Positions 25,314 through 33,991 of a stretch of 33,991 nt of DNA are shown one piece after another. The DNA comes from Nostoc sp. NMS4. GTDB taxonomy: Bacteria; Cyanobacteriota; Cyanobacteriia; Cyanobacteriales; Nostocaceae. The translations under genes were made by a program, and so were the position numbers. Below the pieces are notes generated by a model that was given only the letters and a program-made list of their open reading frames with translations, had not been told where the DNA came from and made no database searches. Within the stretch, counting starts at the first letter, position 1; every line of letters starts with the position of its first letter. Location: NCBI RefSeq assembly GCF_017115095.1, contig NZ_JABXKI010000221.1, positions 1-33,991 on the forward strand. The letters are read 5' to 3'.

Positions 25314-26152
25314 GTCTGCGTTTGTAATTTTAGCAACTTCTAACAATTCTTGCTGAATGCGTATGCTAGCAAAAACCACAGGCGTTAGCGATCGCGCAGC
25401 CTTCCGCAGGAAAGCTTACCGTTCGCAGAGAAGGAAGGTATCGCAGAATTAAAAAAAGAAAACATATATTTTATATAACTCATCAAAACATTTACCTACT
25501 GAGTTATGCTTTCTTATGGCTTAGAAGTTAGAAGAATATGAAGAATATACAAAGCTCAGTACTTGTGTATACATTTATCAGCCAGGAATGTGAAGAGTAT
25601 GCAAAGATGAGTATTTAAGCGTAGACATCCAAGTAAGATATTGACTATGTAGTTATTTTGAGGCTCTTGAGATATTCTCTATTTTCAAACTAGACACTCA
25701 CAGATAACAGCCCACAAGGAGGGCATCAAAATCTTTTTCTCGATCAAAAGTTAACTGGTTGACTATTTTCTCTTCTAGTAGGACTTAGGCGCTGGCAAAA
25801 ACATCAAATATTAAGGGTATGTTTTAGAACATTCAAGCTGAGTTTTTCGGTTATTTATACTTAGCAATTGATGCTTGAAAAAGCCTGAAATCAGCAATTA
25901 TCCTAAATGAACATACTCATGAATTTGTACAGTGCTTAAGACTTAGATAGTTTGAAAATAGTTAGAGAAGGGATAGGTACAAGCCTTTTGTTCGGATGAA
26001 TTTTCAATAAATTTGCCGATCCTCAGAGTTGACGTATAAAGTATGCCGAGAATGTCAAATTTCGGTGGATTTTTGTGCATGGAAATCATACAGACAACAG
26101 ATACATTGAGAACTGAAGTTACTAAAAAAATCGATTGAGGTAGGTAAAAGTC
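25314..26152. other. Intergenic region upstream of the large RTX genes
   Basis: About 840 bp without a gene. At 25380-25450 is a compound palindromic repeat with a HIP1 site (GCGATCGCGCAGCCTTCCGC and on). At 25534-25574 and 25586-25628 an imperfect direct repeat of about 40 bp with a period of about 52 bp is visible (GAAGAATATACAAAG/GAAGAGTATGCAAAG). The remainder must hold the promoter and a leader of unknown length for the RTX gene at 26153, but no clear -35/-10 pair was found. Confidence 0.55.
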
Positions 26153-29100
26153 ATGGCAAATATCATTGGAAGCAACGGTAACGATACCCTACAGGGTAGT
26201 AATGGTAGCAAGGATACCTTGACTGGTGGAGGCGGCAAGGATAAATTTGTTTACGACTACTACTACTACGGCAGTACTGATATCATCACCGATTTTGGTG
26301 GCGTAGGTAAAGGAACAAACCCGACAGCAGCAGTCATTGCCGAAGTGGACACCCTAAATTTCCAGAGCGATGGCTCCACTGCCCAAAAGTTGCTGCTGAC
26401 CCAGAATAGCAACAATCTAGAAATCAGCTTTGAAGGGGATGCTTATGAAACGAGATTTTTTGGTGGCCCAGTTATCCTGCAAAACTTTGCCCTAGAAAAC
26501 TTAGATAACCTCAGCAAATCTACAGGAGCGACTGTAGACTTAGGAAATATTCTGTTTTATGGGCAAACTAGCATTACTGACAGCTTTGATGTCTTCAATG
26601 CCAATTCCACCCAAAGCACTATTTTCAACAAGAACACAGTTACTTTTCTTAACGACCTCGACAATAATGTTAGCGGCTTTGACAACTCAGATGATGTCAT
26701 CAATGCTCAGGGAGGCAATGACATCATTGACGGATTGAGTGGGAATGACATACTGAGAGGTGGTGCGGGTAATGACTCCCTCATTGGCGGTGCGGGCAAT
26801 GATACTCTCGTTGGTGGTGTGGGCAATGAATCGGTGGTTGGGGGCAATGACTCCCTTGTTGGTGGTACTGGTAACGATTACTTGAATGTTGAATTTTCAA
26901 AAGGTGATAACACCCTCGAAGGTGGGGCTGGTAACGATATTTTGGATGCTGGGGCAACATCTGGCAATAACTTACTCTCTGGGGGCGATGGCAATGATTC
27001 TCTTTACACCTCTAACGTTTATAGCAGGGTCAGTGGCTACATTTATTACTCCTCCTCAAGCAATAATACCCTCAACGGTGGCGCTGGTGACGATACCTTA
27101 AATGCTCAGTCTCCATTAGGCAATAATTTACTCTCTGGGGGGGATGGCAATGATTATCTCTCCAGTTCTGGGGTCAATGAGTATAGAAGCTACTTTTTTA
27201 GCTCTTCAGGCAAGAATACCCTCGATGGTGGCGCTGGTAACGATACCTTGAGCGCTGAGTATTCATCAGGTAATAACTTACTCTCTGGGGGTGATGGCGA
27301 TGATTCTCTCTCCATCTCTGCCTTTGTCTTCATATCTGGCGATAGCGGTGGTTATTTGTCCTCTTCAGGCAATAACACCCTCAACGGTGGTGCTGGTAAC
27401 GATACCTTGAGTGCTGAACATTCAACTGGCAATAACTTATTCTCTGGGGGTGATGGCAATGATTCCTTCTATCTAAGCCCCACATATCCAGATACTGCTC
27501 TCTCTAATTTAGTGACTCAAACGGTAGATGGAGGTAGGGGTGACGATTTGTTGTCCGTCGATTATGGGTTGGCTACAGAGGGTATTGTTTCAACTTTCAA
27601 TCCGACTAATAACAGTGGAGTAATTACGGCGGGTACGTATCGGGTTAACTACAGCAATATCGAACGATTGAATATCTTAGGTACAACCTACAATGACAAC
27701 ATTGTGGGAAATGATGGCAACGATACGCTTTCCACGGGCACGAGTGGCAATGATACCATCGATGGGGGTAAGGGTGACGATGTGTTGTCCGTCAATTACA
27801 GCAATGCTACAGGTGCTATTACAACGATATTCAATCCGACTACTAACATTGGAGTAATTACGGCGGACACGTATCGGGTTAACTACAGCAATATCGAACG
27901 ATTAAATATCTCAGGTACAACCTACAATGACAATATTGTGGGAAATGATGGCAACGATACGCTTTCCACAGGTACGAGTGGCAATGATGCGATCGATGGG
28001 GGTAAGGGTGACGATGTGTTGTCCGTGGATTACAGCAATTACGGCAATGCTACAAGGGGTATCACAACGACATTCAATGCCACTAATAACATTGGAGTAA
28101 TTACGAATGGCACGAATCAGGTTAGCTACAAAAATATCGAACGATTGAATATATCGGGTACATATTACGATGACTCGATTGTGGGGAATAGTGGCAATGA
28201 TACGATTATTGGCGGCTATGGTGGCAATGATACGATTATTGGCGGTGCAGGTAATGATATCCTCGCAGGTGGGAATGGTAACGATACTCTAACTGGTGGC
28301 ACCGGCAATGATACATTTGTTTACAACTTGAACGAGAGCAACTTTGACATAGGCACTGATATAATCACTGATTTCGGTGGCATTGGTAAAGGCTCAAATT
28401 CCTCAGCAACGGTGATTTCCTCTTTAGACACCTTGGAATTTACAGGTAGTTTCTTCACTGCTGAAAATCTGCAATTAACTCAAAATGGTAACAACTTAGA
28501 ACTTACCTTTGCAGATTTTGCTAATACCAAAGTCATTCTGCAAAACTTCAAATTAGAAAACCTGGATAATCTGCCAGCAACTTCTTCACAACCAGCTATT
28601 GGCAATATCCTGTTTGATGGACAAACCAGCATCGTTGACAGTTTTGATGTATTTGATGCTAATTCCACTCAAACTAGCCTGTTCAATAGGAACACTGTTA
28701 CCTTCCTCAATGACCTTGACAATAACATTACGGGTTTTGACAACTCAGATGATGTCATCAATGGTCAGGGGGGTGACGACATCATCGACGGCAAAAGTGG
28801 TAATGATCTTTTGAGAGGTGGTGTAGGAAATGATACTCTCATTGGGGGTGTGGGAAATGATACTCTTATTGGCGATGCGGGAAATAATACCTTTAACGGT
28901 GGTACTGGTGACGATCGCTTGAATGCTAGCGATTCAACAGGCAATAATAACCTAGAAGGAGGTGCAGGTAATGATAGCTTGAGTGCTAGCGGTTCAACAG
29001 GCGATAACCTGCTCTCTGGAAGCGATGGCAATGATACTCTTGACATCTCTGGCTACGCCAACTACTCCCGCTACTCCCCCCGCCTAGACTCTCGCTCTTT

Positions 29101-30238
29101 AGGCAATAATACCCTCAATGGAGGCGCAGGTGACGATAGCTTGAGTGCTGGCGGTTCAAAAGGTGATAACCTGCTCTTTGGGGGCGATGGCAATGATTCT
29201 CTTGATATCTCTGGTGGCTACTACAATGGTTCCGACAACAACACCGACTCTCGCTCTTTAGGCAATAACACCCTTAATGGTGGTGCTGGTGACGATACCT
29301 TGAGTGCTAACGGTTCAAAAGGCGATAACCTGCTCTCTGGAGGCGATGGCAATGATTCTATTTACATCTCCGGCAGCTACGACTCCTATCCTAATAACAA
29401 CCGCGACTTTCGCTCTTTAGGCAATAACACCCTCAATGGAGGTGCTGGTAACGATCGCTTGAGTGCTAGCGGTTCAACAGGTGATAACCTGCTCTCTGGA
29501 GGTGATGGCAATGATTCTCTTGACATCTCTGGCAACTCCTACTCCACCATCGACTCTCGCTCTTTAGGCAATAACACCCTCAACGGGGGTGCTGGTAACG
29601 ATACCTTGAATGCTGGCGGTTCAAAAGGTGATAACCTACTCTTTGGCGGCGATGGCAATGATTCTCTTGACATCTCTGGCAGCTATAACAATTACTACGG
29701 CTCCTTCTACGACTCTCGATCATCTGGCAATAATACCCTAGAAGGTGGTGCAGGTAGCGATCGCTTGAGTGCTGGCGGTTCAAAAGGTGATAACCTGCTC
29801 TCTGGAGGCGATGGTAATGATACTCTCTCTGCCTCTAGTGCTTCTGGTAAAAACACCCTCAAAGGTGGTAATGGCAATGACTATCTCACAGGTGGCAATG
29901 GTAATGATAGCCTCTACGGAGGAGCTGGTACTGATACCTTTACTTTCAATAGTTTCCATGAAGGTCTTGATACTATTTATGACTTTAATGCCACTGATGA
30001 ATTGATTCAGGTATCTGCTACTGGTTTTGGTGGCGGGTTGTCAACAGGTTCACTTAAGACAAGTCAGTTTACCATCGGAACATCTGCAACAACAAGCAAT
30101 CAACGATTTATCTATGACAACACTATCGGTGCGTTGTATTTTGACCTTGATGGCAGTGCAGGTACATTTAGTCAGGTAAAATTTGCACAACTATCTGGTG
30201 GTGTGACACTAACTGAAAATAACTTTGCAGTCGTTTAA
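26153..30238 (+). CDS. Giant RTX-repeat protein A, two-half architecture
   Basis: A 1361-residue acidic protein with no signal peptide and no Cys, rich in Gly, Asn, Asp and Ser. It is preceded by GAGGTAGG about nine bases before the ATG. Order: RTX start; module N1 (about 28-200; ITDFGGVGKG, LLLTQNSNNLEISFE, VILQNFALENLDNL, SFDVFNANSTQSTIFNKN, GFDNSDDVINAQGG); RTX nonapeptides; RTX cassettes with variable inserts (about 245-450); three 78-81-residue repeats (about 460-690); RTX; module N2, a second copy of N1 (about 714-880); six further cassettes (about 930-1240); and a C-terminal domain (IYDFNATDELIQVSATGFGG, then RFIYDNTIGALYFDLDG) like those ending type I-secreted RTX proteins. It is probably a Ca2+-binding secreted surface or sheath protein. 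No catalytic domain is visible, and no ABC exporter is near. Confidence 0.9.
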   Translation: MANIIGSNGNDTLQGSNGSKDTLTGGGGKDKFVYDYYYYGSTDIITDFGGVGKGTNPTAAVIAEVDTLNFQSDGSTAQKLLLTQNSNNLEISFEGDAYETRFFGGPVILQNFALENLDNLSKSTGATVDLGNILFYGQTSITDSFDVFNANSTQSTIFNKNTVTFLNDLDNNVSGFDNSDDVINAQGGNDIIDGLSGNDILRGGAGNDSLIGGAGNDTLVGGVGNESVVGGNDSLVGGTGNDYLNVEFSKGDNTLEGGAGNDILDAGATSGNNLLSGGDGNDSLYTSNVYSRVSGYIYYSSSSNNTLNGGAGDDTLNAQSPLGNNLLSGGDGNDYLSSSGVNEYRSYFFSSSGKNTLDGGAGNDTLSAEYSSGNNLLSGGDGDDSLSISAFVFISGDSGGYLSSSGNNTLNGGAGNDTLSAEHSTGNNLFSGGDGNDSFYLSPTYPDTALSNLVTQTVDGGRGDDLLSVDYGLATEGIVSTFNPTNNSGVITAGTYRVNYSNIERLNILGTTYNDNIVGNDGNDTLSTGTSGNDTIDGGKGDDVLSVNYSNATGAITTIFNPTTNIGVITADTYRVNYSNIERLNISGTTYNDNIVGNDGNDTLSTGTSGNDAIDGGKGDDVLSVDYSNYGNATRGITTTFNATNNIGVITNGTNQVSYKNIERLNISGTYYDDSIVGNSGNDTIIGGYGGNDTIIGGAGNDILAGGNGNDTLTGGTGNDTFVYNLNESNFDIGTDIITDFGGIGKGSNSSATVISSLDTLEFTGSFFTAENLQLTQNGNNLELTFADFANTKVILQNFKLENLDNLPATSSQPAIGNILFDGQTSIVDSFDVFDANSTQTSLFNRNTVTFLNDLDNNITGFDNSDDVINGQGGDDIIDGKSGNDLLRGGVGNDTLIGGVGNDTLIGDAGNNTFNGGTGDDRLNASDSTGNNNLEGGAGNDSLSASGSTGDNLLSGSDGNDTLDISGYANYSRYSPRLDSRSLGNNTLNGGAGDDSLSAGGSKGDNLLFGGDGNDSLDISGGYYNGSDNNTDSRSLGNNTLNGGAGDDTLSANGSKGDNLLSGGDGNDSIYISGSYDSYPNNNRDFRSLGNNTLNGGAGNDRLSASGSTGDNLLSGGDGNDSLDISGNSYSTIDSRSLGNNTLNGGAGNDTLNAGGSKGDNLLFGGDGNDSLDISGSYNNYYGSFYDSRSSGNNTLEGGAGSDRLSAGGSKGDNLLSGGDGNDTLSASSASGKNTLKGGNGNDYLTGGNGNDSLYGGAGTDTFTFNSFHEGLDTIYDFNATDELIQVSATGFGGGLSTGSLKTSQFTIGTSATTSNQRFIYDNTIGALYFDLDGSAGTFSQVKFAQLSGGVTLTENNFAVV
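27530..28200 (+). repeat. Three tandem 78-81-residue repeats in RTX protein A
   Basis: Anchors IERLNI(L/S)GT fall at 27661, 27895 and 28138, so the periods are 234 and 243 bp, both multiples of three. Each unit reads DGG-K/R-GDD-x-LSVDY, a Thr-rich strand TTFN, GVIT, a YRVNYSNIERLNISG-type strand, then NDNIVGNDGNDTLS. The units alternate RTX-like turns with a non-RTX beta segment. RTX protein B has the same three units, with anchors near 31782, 32022 and 32259. Confidence 0.88.
28940..29846 (+). repeat. Tandem RTX cassettes of 147-162 bp with variable inserts
   Basis: Cassettes begin (GGC AAT AAY) at 28940, 29102, 29261, 29420, 29567 and 29726, with lengths 162, 159, 159, 147 and 159 bp, all multiples of three; a shortened unit of 120 bp ends the series. 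The framework (GNNTLNGGAGDDTLSA, then GSKGDNLLSGGDGNDSLDIS, then DSRSL) is nearly constant at the DNA level. The segment between DISG and DSRS differs in every copy in both sequence and length (about 6-12 residues). Confidence 0.9.
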
Positions 30239-30257
30239 TCTTTAATCGGTACGGATT

Positions 30258-30283
30258 GCAAGGTGCTTTTGTAAGTACCTTGC
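30258..30283 (+). terminator. Hairpin between the two large RTX genes
   Basis: GCAAGGTGCT (30258-30267) pairs with AGTACCTTGC (30274-30283), ten base pairs including one G-T wobble with a six-base loop, 20 bp after the stop of the first RTX gene. Only a weak T-rich stretch (ATTTGATT) follows, so it may be an attenuating or RNA-stabilising hairpin rather than a full terminator; the second gene starts 60 bp further on. Confidence 0.6.
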
Positions 30284-30342
30284 ATTTGATTCCTGAATGC
30301 AATTACTCTTACTGAAAAAATAAATTTAGGTAGGTAAAAATT

Positions 30343-33300
30343 ATGGCAAATATCAATGGCACTAAGGGGAACGATACCCTACAGGGTAGCAATGATGGCA
30401 ACGACACCTTAACTGGTGGAGGTGGTAAGGATTTTTACGACATCACCGGCAACAACGTTTATACCATCACCGATTTTGGTGGCATAGGTAAAGGCGTAAA
30501 TCCTTTGGCAGAAGTAATTGCTGAAGTGGATACCCTAATATTTTCAGGCGATTTATCTGCTAAAAATCTACTGCTGACCCAGAATAGCAACAATCTGGAA
30601 ATCACTTTTGAAGAAGACTATAGTCCTAAAGTCATCCTGCAAAACTTTGCTCTGGAAAACCTCGATAACCTCAGCAAATCTACAGGAGCAACTGTAGACT
30701 TGGATAATATGCTGTTTAATAATAATGGAGAAACTAATATTACAGACAGCTTAGATGTTTTCAATGCCAACTCCACTCAAAGTACTATCTTCAACAAGAA
30801 TACTGTCACCTTCCTTAACGACCTGAACAATAATGTTAACGGCTTTGACAACTCAGATGATGTCATAAATGGTCAGGGTGGTGATGACATCATTGATGGC
30901 AAAAGTGGCAACGACCTTTTGAGGGGTGGTACAGGAAATGATACTCTCACTGGTGGTGCGGGAAATAATACTCTCATTGGTGGTGTAGGGAATGATATCT
31001 TGGATGTTGATTTTTCAACAGGCGATAACATCCTCAAAGGTGGCGCTGGTGACGATAGAGTAATTGCTGGGGCTTCAAAAGGCAATAACTTACTCTCTGG
31101 GGACGATGGCAATGATTATCTTGATACCTCATACATTTCTACTGAAGAAGGATACAGCTTTATTGGCTCTTTAGGCAATAACACCCTCAACGGTGGCGCT
31201 GGTAACGATACTTTGCGTGCTGAATCTCCAGAAGGCAATAACTTACTCTCTGGGGGTGATGGTAATGATTCTCTCTCTACCTCTGGCTTTAATCCATATA
31301 GAGCGTACTTTAATTTTAACTCTTCAGGCAATCACACCCTAGAAGGTGGTGCTGGTGACGATACTTTGCGTGCTGAGTTTTCAACAGGCAATAACTTGCT
31401 CTCTGGGGACGATGGCAATGATATTCTTGACATTTCTGGCGATTTCGTCCTGTACGGCACTGGTGCGGGGAATTATTACCCTTCATCAGGTAATAACACC
31501 CTCAACGGTGGTGCTGGTGACGATACATTCTTTGCTCGGCATTCAATAGGCAATAACTTATTTTCTGGGGGCAATGGCAATGATTCTTTCTATATAACCA
31601 CGTTATCTCCAGATGCTACCCTCCCTAATTTAGTGACTCAAACGGTAGATGGGGATGAGGGTGAAGATTTGTTATCCGCCGATTACAGCTTCGCTACAGA
31701 AAAGATAATTTCAACTTTCAATGCTATTACCAACATTGGAGAAATTATCACGGGTACATATCGGGTTAGCTACAAGGATATCGAAAGATTAAATATTTCA
31801 GGTACTGTCTACGATGACAACATTGTGGGGAGTAATGGGAATGATACGATCTCTTGGGGCAATGGTGGCAAAGATACCATCGATGGGGGTCAGGGTGAAG
31901 ATGTGTTGTCCGTTGATTATAAAGACATTAATACCCCTGGGGGTGTCACAACGACTTTCAATGCCGCTACAAACATTGGAGAAATTACGGCAAGCACGAA
32001 TCAGGTTAGCTACAAAAATATCGAACGATTAAATATTTTTGGTACAACTGACAATGACAACATTGTTGGGAACAGTGGGAACGATACACTCTCTGGGGGC
32101 TATGGTGGCAAAGATACCATCGATGGGGGTGCTGGTGATGATGTGTTGTACGTCAGTTTCAATAATGTAAATACAAAGGGGATAACAACGGCTTTTAATG
32201 CTACTACAAATAGTGGAGTAATTACGGCGGGTACAAATCGGGTTGAATACAAGAATATCGAACGATTAAATATCTTAGGTACATATGATAATGACAACAT
32301 TGTAGGGAACAATGGGGACGATACGCTCGTTGGGGGTGGGGACTATGATGATAAAGACACCCTAAACGGCGGTGCAGGTAATGATGTCCTCACAGGCCAG
32401 TATGGTAACGACATTCTAATTGGTGGTGTAGGTGATGATACCCTGACAGGCGGGTATGGTGACAACACCCTAACCGGTGGCGCTGGCAATGATAAATTTG
32501 TTTACAACATCGGCGACGGTAACAATATTATCACCGATTTCGGTGGCATTGGTAAAGGCTCAAATCCCTCAGCAACGGTGATTGACTCCTTAGATACCTT
32601 GGAATTTACAGGTAGTTTCTTCACCGCTCAAAATCTGCTATTAACTCAAAATGGTAACAACTTAGAACTTACCTTTGAAGATTTCGCTAATACCAAAGTC
32701 ATTCTGCAAAACATCAAATTAGAAAACCTGGATAATCTGCCAGCAACTTCTTCACGTCCAGCTATTGGCAATATCCTGTTTGGTGGACAAACCAGCATCA
32801 CCGACAGTTTTGATGTGTTTGATGCTAATTCCACTCAAACTAGCTTGTTTAATAGGAACACTGTTACCTTCCTCAATGACCTCGATAATAACATTACGGG
32901 TTTTGACAACTCCAATGATGTCATCAATGGTCAGGGGGGTGACGACATCATCGACGGCAAAAGTGGTAATGACATGCTGAGAGGTGGTGCAGGAAATGAT
33001 ATTCTCATTGGCGGTGTGGGAAATGATACTCTGGTTAATCGTCTAGGCAATGATACTCTTGACGGTGGTACTGGTGACGATAGCTTGAATGCTAGCGGTT
33101 CAACAGGCGATAACCTGCTCTCTGGAGGCGATGGCAATGATTCTCTCGACATCTCTGGCAACTCCAAGTCTGCTACCAACTTTCTCGAGTACTCCTACGA
33201 CTCTCGCTCCTTGGGGAATAACATCCTAGAAGGTGGTGCTGGTGACGATAGCTTGAATGCTGGCGGTTCAAAAGGTAATAATCTCCTCTCTGGGGGCGAT

Positions 33301-33991
33301 GGCAATGATTCTCTCTCCGTCTTTGGCTACAGCGACACCTTAGCCGCCACTGACTCTCGCTCAGAGGGCAATAACACTCTTAACGGAGGTGCAGGTAACG
33401 ATACTTTGGATGCTGGCGGTTCAAAAGGGGATAACCTGCTCTCTGGGGGCGATGGCAATGATACTTTTACAACCTATGGCGCTTCTGGTAATAACACCCT
33501 CAACGGAGGTGTGGGTGACGATACATTGCATGCTGATTATTCAACAGGTGATAACCTGCTCTCAGGGGGCGATGGTAATGATACTTTTACAGCCTATGGC
33601 GCTTCTGGTAAGAATATCTTTACAGGTGGCAATGGCAATGACTATTTCATAGGTGGCAGTGGTAATGATAGTCTCTATGGAGGAGCTGGTACTGATACCT
33701 TTGTTTTCCTTGGTTACAATGAAGGTGTTGATAATATTTATGACTTCAACGCCACGAATGAACTGATTCAGGTATCATCTGGTTTTGGTGGCGGGTTGTC
33801 AATAGGTTCACTTAAGACAAGTCAGTTTACTGTCGGAACATCTGCAACGACAAGCAATCAACGATTTATCTATGACAACACTATAGGTGCGCTGTATTTT
33901 GATCAAGATGGCAGTGCAGGTACATTTACTCAAGTGAAATTTGCACAACTATCTGGTGGTGTGACACTAACTGAAAACAACTTTGCAGTCG
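30343..33991 (+). CDS. Giant RTX-repeat protein B, paralogue of A (cut by the window end)
   Basis: Reading from ATG 30343, the frame stays open to the last base (1216 codons read, no stop). By alignment with protein A it would need only a final Val codon and the stop beyond the window. The ribosome binding site (TAGGTAGG) and start context copy those of gene A. The layout matches A: module N1 (about 25-185), cassettes with variable inserts (about 225-420), three repeats of about 80 residues (about 430-665), RTX, module N2 (about 713-865), a shorter second cassette series and the same C-terminal domain (IYDFNATNELIQVSSGFGGG). Module N2 and the C-terminal domain are nearly identical in DNA to those of A, while the cassettes differ. 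Probably co-transcribed with or independently expressed from A; the spacing is 104 bp. Confidence 0.88.
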   Translation, partial: MANINGTKGNDTLQGSNDGNDTLTGGGGKDFYDITGNNVYTITDFGGIGKGVNPLAEVIAEVDTLIFSGDLSAKNLLLTQNSNNLEITFEEDYSPKVILQNFALENLDNLSKSTGATVDLDNMLFNNNGETNITDSLDVFNANSTQSTIFNKNTVTFLNDLNNNVNGFDNSDDVINGQGGDDIIDGKSGNDLLRGGTGNDTLTGGAGNNTLIGGVGNDILDVDFSTGDNILKGGAGDDRVIAGASKGNNLLSGDDGNDYLDTSYISTEEGYSFIGSLGNNTLNGGAGNDTLRAESPEGNNLLSGGDGNDSLSTSGFNPYRAYFNFNSSGNHTLEGGAGDDTLRAEFSTGNNLLSGDDGNDILDISGDFVLYGTGAGNYYPSSGNNTLNGGAGDDTFFARHSIGNNLFSGGNGNDSFYITTLSPDATLPNLVTQTVDGDEGEDLLSADYSFATEKIISTFNAITNIGEIITGTYRVSYKDIERLNISGTVYDDNIVGSNGNDTISWGNGGKDTIDGGQGEDVLSVDYKDINTPGGVTTTFNAATNIGEITASTNQVSYKNIERLNIFGTTDNDNIVGNSGNDTLSGGYGGKDTIDGGAGDDVLYVSFNNVNTKGITTAFNATTNSGVITAGTNRVEYKNIERLNILGTYDNDNIVGNNGDDTLVGGGDYDDKDTLNGGAGNDVLTGQYGNDILIGGVGDDTLTGGYGDNTLTGGAGNDKFVYNIGDGNNIITDFGGIGKGSNPSATVIDSLDTLEFTGSFFTAQNLLLTQNGNNLELTFEDFANTKVILQNIKLENLDNLPATSSRPAIGNILFGGQTSITDSFDVFDANSTQTSLFNRNTVTFLNDLDNNITGFDNSNDVINGQGGDDIIDGKSGNDMLRGGAGNDILIGGVGNDTLVNRLGNDTLDGGTGDDSLNASGSTGDNLLSGGDGNDSLDISGNSKSATNFLEYSYDSRSLGNNILEGGAGDDSLNAGGSKGNNLLSGGDGNDSLSVFGYSDTLAATDSRSEGNNTLNGGAGNDTLDAGGSKGDNLLSGGDGNDTFTTYGASGNNTLNGGVGDDTLHADYSTGDNLLSGGDGNDTFTAYGASGKNIFTGGNGNDYFIGGSGNDSLYGGAGTDTFVFLGYNEGVDNIYDFNATNELIQVSSGFGGGLSIGSLKTSQFTVGTSATTSNQRFIYDNTIGALYFDQDGSAGTFTQVKFAQLSGGVTLTENNFAV

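Noticed and set aside
28765..29046. Minus-strand open frames across the RTX genes (Pro/Ser/Leu-rich)
   Set aside because: They are antisense images of the Gly-Asn-Asp repeats, recur at each repeat copy, and have no independent ribosome binding sites.
28940..29846. Diversity-generating retroelement as the source of the RTX inserts
   Set aside because: Such elements change adenines without changing length, whereas these inserts differ in length, and no reverse transcriptase or template repeat is visible in the window.
20800..33991. Enzymatic RTX toxin (lipase, protease or haemolysin) interpretation
   Set aside because: No catalytic motifs such as HExxH or GxSxG within a folded domain were seen, and no acyltransferase or exporter genes are adjacent.

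Overview
The window looks like chromosomal DNA from a filamentous, Nostoc-type cyanobacterium. The evidence is the many HIP1 octamers (GCGATCGC), several families of short dispersed palindromic repeats typical of Nostocales, a light-dependent protochlorophyllide reductase, and cyanobacterial families such as DUF29, AAA_35 ATPases and rhodanese-fused MoeB. No tRNA, rRNA, CRISPR array or transposase gene was seen. All identifications are by eye, with no database search.

Layout. 1-3.7 kb: a 74-bp tandem repeat, the remnant of a HigA-type antitoxin gene, and two same-strand AAA_35-type ATPase genes, one with an N-terminal vWA-MoxR-associated (VMAP-type) helix-turn-helix and an altered Walker B motif. 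4.1-5.7 kb: por (chlorophyll synthesis) and a DUF29 gene. 5.88-6.75 kb: a complete regulatory unit consisting of a sigma70-like promoter, a yybP-ykoY-type Mn2+ riboswitch, an intrinsic terminator that competes with the aptamer closing helix, and an Mnx/UPF0016 Mn exporter gene. 6.9-12.8 kb: a membrane-anchored TPR protein, a conserved basic-tailed protein, a homocysteine-biosynthesis (DUF39) enzyme, a toxin-antitoxin pair whose vapC toxin carries a one-base frameshift, an AI-2E/PerM family membrane protein and a small membrane protein. 13-20.6 kb: a GT-A-fold glycosyltransferase, a seven-bladed WD40 protein, a small membrane/coiled-coil protein, an SDR protein, a Rieske oxygenase and a PLP aminotransferase with an in-frame insertion that looks like a mobile palindromic repeat. 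20.8-22.6 kb: an RTX-repeat protein ending in a PPC domain. 23.5-25.3 kb: moeB-rhodanese downstream of a JAMM peptidase gene. 26.1-34 kb: two very large RTX proteins encoded in tandem.

The most unusual part is the right-hand 8 kb. The two tandem RTX genes (1361 residues, and at least 1216 residues running off the window) are paralogues. Each is itself built of two halves that begin with the same module of about 165 residues. Each contains three 78-81-residue repeats and a series of RTX cassettes of 49-54 residues. The constant cassette framework is interrupted at one fixed place by a length-variable insert rich in Tyr, Ser and Asn and made almost only of pyrimidine-ending codons. This resembles a modular, rapidly changing secreted calcium-binding surface protein; its secretion system is not in the window.

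The second most interesting part is the Mn riboswitch-terminator-exporter unit, in which the promoter, aptamer, competing hairpin and ribosome binding site can all be located to the base.
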